From the NCBI GenBank assembly GCA_000761475.1, contig JQNW01000001.1:186001-250000 (forward strand): DNA of 64,000 nt, written 5' to 3'. A program made the translations under genes and the position numbers. Of the stretch, positions 59,124 to 64,000 are shown piece by piece. The stretch comes from Chromohalobacter israelensis. Its GTDB lineage: Bacteria > Pseudomonadota > Gammaproteobacteria > Pseudomonadales > Halomonadaceae. Numbering within the stretch: position 1 is the stretch's first letter; each line of letters opens with the position of its first letter. The notes beneath the pieces are model-generated. The model saw nothing but the letters and a program-made list of their open reading frames with translations. It was not told where the DNA came from and did no database searches.

Positions 59124-59594
59124 TCAAACGGGAGGTTCGGTGGGCGCCGTCGTCAGACGCAGGCTCGCCTCCTGCATCAGCGCCTCGTTCAGCGCCGCAT
59201 ACAAGGCATCGGGCGCGAGATGTGCGACGCTGGCATGACGCCTAAGCCCATAACGGCTCAGGTCCTGCATCCGGGTACGACCGACACGCAGCAGCTCCAC
59301 GGCGCGTGACAGCGCGGGCTGATCGGCCCGAAAGCGGATTCGGTGACGAACCAGCTGCGCTTCCAGGCACGCCGGATCGTCGACATGCAAAAACCGCGAT
59401 GCCACACGAGCACGCAGCGTGTCCAGCGCCAGCATGCGCTGTGTCCGCGAATCGGCATCCAGCGCGAACCAGTCGCGGATCTCCTCATCGGTGCGCTGGC
59501 AGCCGCGACATACGTGATCGCCGACGGTCGTCGAGCACAATCCCACGCAGGGCGACTGAATGCGTTGCATCCCGCTCCGATTGCTGGCCATCAT
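59124..59594 (-). CDS. DUF1289-domain protein
   Basis: About 156 residues. The N-terminal segment SPCVGLCSTTVGDHVCRGCQRT, then EEIRDW, is the DUF1289 four-cysteine motif, probably an iron-sulfur or zinc site. The remaining ~100 residues are helical and unrecognised, longer than many DUF1289 proteins. Several in-frame ATGs at the start leave the first residue uncertain. Function unknown; it lies 33 bases before miaE. Confidence 0.8.
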   Translation of the reverse strand: MMASNRSGMQRIQSPCVGLCSTTVGDHVCRGCQRTDEEIRDWFALDADSRTQRMLALDTLRARVASRFLHVDDPACLEAQLVRHRIRFRADQPALSRAVELLRVGRTRMQDLSRYGLRRHASVAHLAPDALYAALNEALMQEASLRLTTAPTEPPV

Positions 59595-59705
59595 CCCTCC
59601 CGTTTACCGAGCGCCCATGGTAGCGCGACCGCGGCGCCTCGGCGACCGTCCCGCATGCCGACACAGCCTTTGACCATCGTCTCAGCCCCGTCATCAGGGG
59701 CTTGC

Positions 59706-59734
59706 TTAACATTGTCGACAGTTTCGAGTAGAAT
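59706..59734 (+). promoter_or_regulatory. Sigma-70 promoter of acnB
   Basis: TTAACA-N17-TAGAAT, exact spacing, giving a ~110-base 5' leader before the acnB start. Confidence 0.65.
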
Positions 59735-59853
59735 CCCGCTGCTTATTGAGACCGGTGAAACCTGCACCAGGTCGGTGGGGAGGCGGTGACGGCCGAGCGC
59801 CTGCCCATGACTCGCCGCCGCCCTGGTTTCGATGACTGATGAGGGTCCCCAAC

Positions 59854-62457
59854 GTGCTTGAAGCCTATCGCCAACATGTCGAGGAGCGCGCCCAGGCGGG
59901 CGTTCCGCCAAAGCCGCTGAACGCCGAGCAGACGGCTGCCCTGGTCGAGCTGCTCAAGAATCCGCCCGCCGGCGAGGAAGAGGCCATTCTCGACCTGCTG
60001 ACCAACCGCGTGCCGCCGGGCGTCGACGAGGCCGCCTACGTCAAGGCCGGCTTCCTGACCGCCATCGCCAAGGGCGAGGCCGAGTCCCCGCTGATCGACC
60101 GCGTCCACGCCGTCAAGCTGCTGGGCACCATGCAGGGCGGTTACAACATCGTCTCGCTGGTCGAGCTGCTGGATGACGACGACCTGGCCCGCGAAGTCGG
60201 CGAGCAGCTCAAGCACACCCTGCTGATGTTCGATGCCTTCCATGACGTGGAAGAGCGTGCCAAGGCCGGTAACGCCGTGGCCAAGGAGGTCATCGCGTCC
60301 TGGGCCGAGGCCGAGTGGTTCCTCGCAAAGCCCAAGCTGGCCGACAAGATCACTCTGACCGTGTTCAAGGTGCCCGGCGAGACCAACACCGATGACCTCT
60401 CCCCGGCCCCGGATGCCTGGTCGCGCCCGGACATCCCGCTGCATGCCAACGCCATGCTCAAGAACCCGCGCGACGGCATCGAGCCGGTCGAACCGGGCGT
60501 CACCGGTCCGCTCAAGCAGATCGAGGAAGTGAAAGCCAAGGGCCACCCGGTCGTCTACGTCGGCGACGTGGTCGGCACCGGCTCCTCGCGCAAGTCCGCC
60601 ACCAACTCCGTGCTGTGGTTCTTCGGCGACGACATCCCCAACGTGCCGAACAAGCGCGCCGGCGGCTTCTGCTTCGGCGGCAAGATCGCCCCGATCTTCT
60701 TCAATACCATGGAAGACTCCGGCGCCCTGCCCATCGAGATGGACGTCGAGAAGCTCGAGATGGGCGACGTCATCGACGTCTACCCGTATGAAGGCAAGGT
60801 CTGCAAGCACGGCACCGACGAGGTGCTGACCACCTTCGAGCTCAAGACCCAGCTGCTGCTCGACGAAGCCCGTGCCGGCGGCCGCATCCCGCTGATCATC
60901 GGCCGCGGCCTGACCGCCAAGGCCCGCGAGTCCCTGGGCCTGGCCCCGTCCGACGTCTTCCGCAAGCCCGAGCAGCCGGCCGACACCGGCCGCGGCTTCA
61001 CCCTGGCCCAGAAGATGGTCGGCAAGGCCTGCGGCATGGACGGCGTGCGTCCGGGCATGTACTGCGAGCCGAAGATGACCACCGTGGGTTCCCAGGACAC
61101 CACCGGTCCGATGACCCGCGACGAGCTCAAGGATCTGGCCTGCCTGGGCTTCCAGGCCGACCTGGTGATGCAGTCGTTCTGCCACACCAGCGCCTACCCC
61201 AAGCCGGTCGACGTGGAGACCCACCACACCCTGCCCGACTTCATCATGAACCGCGGCGGCGTCTCGCTGCGCCCCGGCGACGGCATCATCCACAGCTGGC
61301 TCAACCGCATGCTGCTGCCCGACACCGTGGGCACCGGCGGCGACTCCCACACCCGTTTCCCGATGGGCATCTCCTTCCCGGCGGGCTCCGGCCTGGTGGC
61401 CTTCGCCGCCGCCACCGGCGTGATGCCGCTGGACATGCCGGAATCGGTGCTGGTGCGCTTCAAGGGCAAGCGTCAGCCCGGCGTCACCCTGCGTGACCTG
61501 GTCCACGCCATCCCCTACTACGCCATCCAGCAGGGCCTGCTGACCGTCGAGAAGTCCGGCAAGAAGAACGCCTTCTCCGGCCGCGTGCTGGAGATCGAGG
61601 GCCTCGAGGACCTCACCGTCGAGCAGGCCTTCGAACTCTCCGACGCCTCCGCCGAGCGCAGCGCCGCCGGCTGCACCATCACCCTCTCCGAGGACAGTGT
61701 CAGCGAGTACCTGAAGTCCAACATCACCCTGCTCAAGTGGATGATCGCCAACGGCTACGGCGACGCGCGCACCATCGAGCGCCGCATCAAGGGCATGGAA
61801 GAATGGCTCGAGAACCCGAGCCTGATGCGCGCCGACAAGGACGCCGAGTACGCCGAGGTCATCGAGATCGATCTCGACCAGCTCAGCGAGCCGGTGCTGT
61901 GCGCCCCGAACGACCCGGACGACGCCCGCCTGCTCTCCGAGGTGGCCGGCCAGAGCATCGACGAGGTGTTCATCGGCTCGTGCATGACCAACATCGGCCA
62001 CTTCCGTGCCGCCGGCAAGCTGCTCGAGAAGCAGCCCGCGGGCAGCCTGAAGACCAAGCTGTGGCTGGCGCCGCCGACCAAGATGGACCAGCACCAGCTC
62101 ACCGAGGAAGGCTACTACGGCATCTACGGCCGTGCCGGCGCGCGCATGGAAATGCCCGGCTGCTCGCTGTGCATGGGTAACCAGGCCCGCGTCGCCGCCA
62201 AGAGCACCGTGGTGTCCACCTCCACGCGCAACTTCCCCAACCGCCTGGGCGATGGCGCCGATGTCTTCCTGGCCTCCGCCGAGCTTGCCGCCGTGGCCGC
62301 GGTGGAAGGACGCCTGCCGAGCGTCGACGAATATCGCCGTTACATGAGCGAATTCGACGCCATGGCCGGCGAGATCTATCGTTACATGAACTTCCATGAA
62401 ATCGAAGAGTTCCAGAACGCGGCCTCGAACGTGATTCCGGTCGCCGAGGAAGCCTGA
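59854..62457 (+). CDS. acnB: Aconitate hydratase B / 2-methylisocitrate dehydratase
   Basis: 867 residues from GTG 59854 ([13 protein letters not shown], matching the Escherichia N-terminus and length; GAGGG 8 bases upstream). ATG 59839 would add five residues. It isomerises citrate and isocitrate in the TCA cycle. Cluster cysteines lie in [10 protein letters not shown] and [23 protein letters not shown] belongs to the swivel domain. Codon use is strongly biased to C-ending codons, suggesting high expression. Confidence 0.97.
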   Translation: MLEAYRQHVEERAQAGVPPKPLNAEQTAALVELLKNPPAGEEEAILDLLTNRVPPGVDEAAYVKAGFLTAIAKGEAESPLIDRVHAVKLLGTMQGGYNIVSLVELLDDDDLAREVGEQLKHTLLMFDAFHDVEERAKAGNAVAKEVIASWAEAEWFLAKPKLADKITLTVFKVPGETNTDDLSPAPDAWSRPDIPLHANAMLKNPRDGIEPVEPGVTGPLKQIEEVKAKGHPVVYVGDVVGTGSSRKSATNSVLWFFGDDIPNVPNKRAGGFCFGGKIAPIFFNTMEDSGALPIEMDVEKLEMGDVIDVYPYEGKVCKHGTDEVLTTFELKTQLLLDEARAGGRIPLIIGRGLTAKARESLGLAPSDVFRKPEQPADTGRGFTLAQKMVGKACGMDGVRPGMYCEPKMTTVGSQDTTGPMTRDELKDLACLGFQADLVMQSFCHTSAYPKPVDVETHHTLPDFIMNRGGVSLRPGDGIIHSWLNRMLLPDTVGTGGDSHTRFPMGISFPAGSGLVAFAAATGVMPLDMPESVLVRFKGKRQPGVTLRDLVHAIPYYAIQQGLLTVEKSGKKNAFSGRVLEIEGLEDLTVEQAFELSDASAERSAAGCTITLSEDSVSEYLKSNITLLKWMIANGYGDARTIERRIKGMEEWLENPSLMRADKDAEYAEVIEIDLDQLSEPVLCAPNDPDDARLLSEVAGQSIDEVFIGSCMTNIGHFRAAGKLLEKQPAGSLKTKLWLAPPTKMDQHQLTEEGYYGIYGRAGARMEMPGCSLCMGNQARVAAKSTVVSTSTRNFPNRLGDGADVFLASAELAAVAAVEGRLPSVDEYRRYMSEFDAMAGEIYRYMNFHEIEEFQNAASNVIPVAEEA

Positions 62458-62506
62458 CCACTCGTCTCCAATGCTCGCCTGTTGAGAAAGAGTGCAGGTC
62501 ACCGAA

Positions 62507-62534
62507 ACGCCCCGCCGATGCGGGGCGTTTTTTT
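62507..62534 (+). terminator. Terminator of acnB
   Basis: ACGCCCCG / CGGGGCGT stem with 6-base loop followed by seven T. Confidence 0.92.
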
Positions 62535-62586
62535 GAGCCTGTCGCCATCCGGCAACGCCCGAGTACGTTTTTTAACACTGTTCGCC

Positions 62587-62616
62587 TTGCGAGCCAGCGC
62601 GCGAGACGCTTAGATA
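62587..62616 (+). promoter_or_regulatory. Possible promoter of the barrel protein gene
   Basis: TTGCGA-N18-TAGATA, about 140 bases before the start codon. The rest of the 62535-62756 gap shows nothing else clear. Confidence 0.4.
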
Positions 62617-62756
62617 TGAAACGCTCGTTCGCTTCCCCATGCCGCTCGGCATGATGCGAGACGGCAGGACGGCACGACATTCGGCAGTCTTCCGCCGCCC
62701 TTTCGGGACGGCATGCGAGGGCCTGGTGCAATGTTCCAGAATTCAAGGAGAGTTTC

Positions 62757-63359
62757 ATGACCATCAAGACGCTGCTGGCGGCCTCCGTGGCCACTTCCAC
62801 ATTGTTCGTCTTCACTCCCAATGCCATGGCAGCGCCCAACCCCGAAGGCCTGTATTTCGGTGTCGGGACCGGCTTCAGCTCGCTGGAGAACGATGACGAC
62901 GACATCGACGATTTCATCGAGTCCGGCAGCGAGGATTTCGATGTGGACGATGACGACAACACTTTCAAGGGTTTCGTGGGCTATAACTTCAACCGCTACT
63001 TCGCCACCGAAGCCTTCTATTCGGATCTCGGTCGCGTCGAGCTCAAGGGCAACGGCACCGCCAACACCGATCTCGAATCCGAGGCCTACGGTGTCAGCCT
63101 GGTCGGTAAATTGCCCATCACCCAGTGGTTCGAGCTCTTCGCCAAGGCGGGCATGGCAAAATGGGAAACCGACATCGACGGCAACCTCGGCGGCGCCAGC
63201 ACCGACCTTGAAGACAACGATGGCGTGGACCCCGTGTACGGTGCCGGCGCACAGTTCAACTTCAAGCCCTTCCTGGTCCGTGCCGAGTACGAACGCTACG
63301 ACTTCGACAGCGACTATCAGATCGACTCGTTCACGGCCTCCGTGGGCTGGCAGTTCTAA
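62757..63359 (+). CDS. Outer-membrane beta-barrel protein (OmpA/OmpW-like, acidic)
   Basis: 200 residues with a clear signal peptide (MTIKTLLAASVATSTLF, cleavage likely after AMA). The mature part has alternating hydrophobic strands (GLYFGVGTGFSSL, GFVGYNFNRYFATEAFYSDLG) and ends with the terminal Phe typical of barrel proteins (SVGWQF). It fits an eight-strand barrel. Loop 1 is a run of Asp/Glu, unusually acidic, as seen in halophile surface proteins. AAGGAG stands before the ATG. The physiological role is not evident. Confidence 0.85.
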   Translation: MTIKTLLAASVATSTLFVFTPNAMAAPNPEGLYFGVGTGFSSLENDDDDIDDFIESGSEDFDVDDDDNTFKGFVGYNFNRYFATEAFYSDLGRVELKGNGTANTDLESEAYGVSLVGKLPITQWFELFAKAGMAKWETDIDGNLGGASTDLEDNDGVDPVYGAGAQFNFKPFLVRAEYERYDFDSDYQIDSFTASVGWQF

Positions 63360-63388
63360 GAAGCCCTCAGGGTTTCTCGCAGCGATCG

Positions 63389-63420
63389 AACGCCGGGCAA
63401 CGTCCCGGCGTTTGTCTTTT
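63389..63420 (+). terminator. Terminator of the barrel protein gene
   Basis: AACGCCGGG / CCCGGCGTT stem, 6-base loop, then TTGTCTTTTT. Confidence 0.85.
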
Positions 63421-63518
63421 TACTAGCGGTCATACCCCCAAGGCAGCACTGGCCTGCCATCCTTGGCGTGGCATGATGGCATCTACGCTTTCCTGACGAC
63501 TAACCGCAAGGAGACAAC

Positions 63519-64000
63519 ATGCCTTCCATGATCGTCACGCCCGATATCTGCGATGCCTACCCGGACGTCAAAGTTCTCGAACCGTTGTTTTTGAACCTCG
63601 GCGGACCCGATGCCTTTTACGGCCCGGTCCGCACGGTCAAGTGCTTCGAGGACAACTCGCGCGTCAAGGAAGCCGTCGGCGAACCCGGCGATGGCGCCGT
63701 GCTGGTGGTCGACGGCGGCGGCTCGCTGCGTTGCGCCCTGCTCGGCGACATGCTCGCCGCCAAGGCCGCCGACAATGGCTGGGCCGGCGTTGTCGTCTAT
63801 GGCTGCGTGCGTGATGTCGACGTGCTCAACGACACCGCCCTGGGGGTGCAAGCCATCGGCACCCATCCCCGCAGGAGTGAAAAGCGCGGCGAAGGGCAGC
63901 GTGACGTGACGGTCACCTTCGCCGGCGTCACGATCGCGCCGGGGCAGTGGCTCTACGCCGACAACAACGGCATCGTGGTTGCATCGGAGGAGTTGACGCT
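63519..64000 (+). CDS. rraA: Ribonuclease E activity regulator RraA (cut by window end)
   Basis: About 160 codons are present, missing only the last few. [16 protein letters not shown], then [10 protein letters not shown]-like [33 protein letters not shown] and [12 protein letters not shown] match RraA. The protein forms trimer rings that bind RNase E and inhibit it. AAGGAG precedes the ATG. The same fold occurs in aldolases, but the small size and context favour RraA. Confidence 0.93.
   Translation, partial: MPSMIVTPDICDAYPDVKVLEPLFLNLGGPDAFYGPVRTVKCFEDNSRVKEAVGEPGDGAVLVVDGGGSLRCALLGDMLAAKAADNGWAGVVVYGCVRDVDVLNDTALGVQAIGTHPRRSEKRGEGQRDVTVTFAGVTIAPGQWLYADNNGIVVASEELT

Noticed and set aside
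59743-62502. A 919-codon open frame on the minus strand
   Set aside because: Antisense to acnB, low-complexity Gly/Val/Ala/His composition, a shadow of the strong codon bias.

Overview
The window is high-GC gammaproteobacterial chromosome. Gene content and order (enterobacterial-style flhDC-mot-che-flhBA block, queCE, luxS-mtnN, tig-clpP-clpX-lon-hupB-ppiD, acnB, rraA) and the very acidic secreted barrel protein fit a halophilic member of the Halomonadaceae, most like Chromohalobacter. That assignment is from general knowledge, not from a search.

Layout. 1-154: start of a cation antiporter (-). 524-4198: pqiABC lipid-transport operon (+). 4322-6046: GAF/PAS/GGDEF diguanylate cyclase (+). 6125-32345: one long motility block on the minus strand. 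In transcription order it holds fliD-fliS-fliT-fliK-fhlB, then flhD-flhC, motA-motB, cheA-cheW, an Aer-like receptor, cheR-cheB, a Tsr/Tar-like receptor, cheY-cheZ, flhB-flhA-flhF, a small unnamed gene, flhE and fliA. This is nearly the Escherichia order (flhDC-motAB-cheAW-receptors-cheRBYZ-flhBAE), with flhF and the small gene spliced in between flhA and flhE. 32587-38141 (+): two unrecognised genes around a CBS-pair gene, an L-asparaginase, and the queuosine precursor genes queC-queE-queD-like, then a small Cys-cluster gene. 38257-46764 (-): ppiD, hupB, lon, clpX, clpP and tig, a protein-quality-control block. 47042-47484 (-): tRNA-Pro, tRNA-Arg and two tRNA-His genes. 47692-49807 (+): folD, luxS, mtnN. 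49966-53043 (-): cysS and glnS. 53211-54526 (+): ppiB, lpxH. 54553-59594 (-): DUF1289 gene, miaE and a 1292-residue SARP/AAA/TPR regulator. 59854-64000 (+): acnB, an outer-membrane barrel protein and rraA (cut by the window end).

The most striking observations are these. (1) flhC, half of the class I flagellar master regulator, is split after codon 70 by a complete 1682-bp IS1380-family element with 13-bp perfect terminal repeats and a 5-bp target duplication (TGTTC). Removing the element and one duplication copy rejoins flhC exactly in frame. (2) The small gene directly after flhF encodes a protein that begins MNDQAAGLR. This matches the DQAxxLR motif by which FlhG activates the FlhF GTPase, but the protein has no visible MinD-type ATPase domain. 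It is a candidate stand-alone FlhF activator. (3) FlhF itself carries about 350 extra C-terminal residues. (4) The QueD-like protein is a tandem of two degenerate 6-pyruvoyl-tetrahydropterin-synthase-like halves with complementary motifs. (5) A giant SARP-type regulator with a degenerate cyclase-like domain lies behind miaE. Sigma-28, sigma-32-like and sigma-70 promoters, and several hairpin terminators, can be read directly and are listed.
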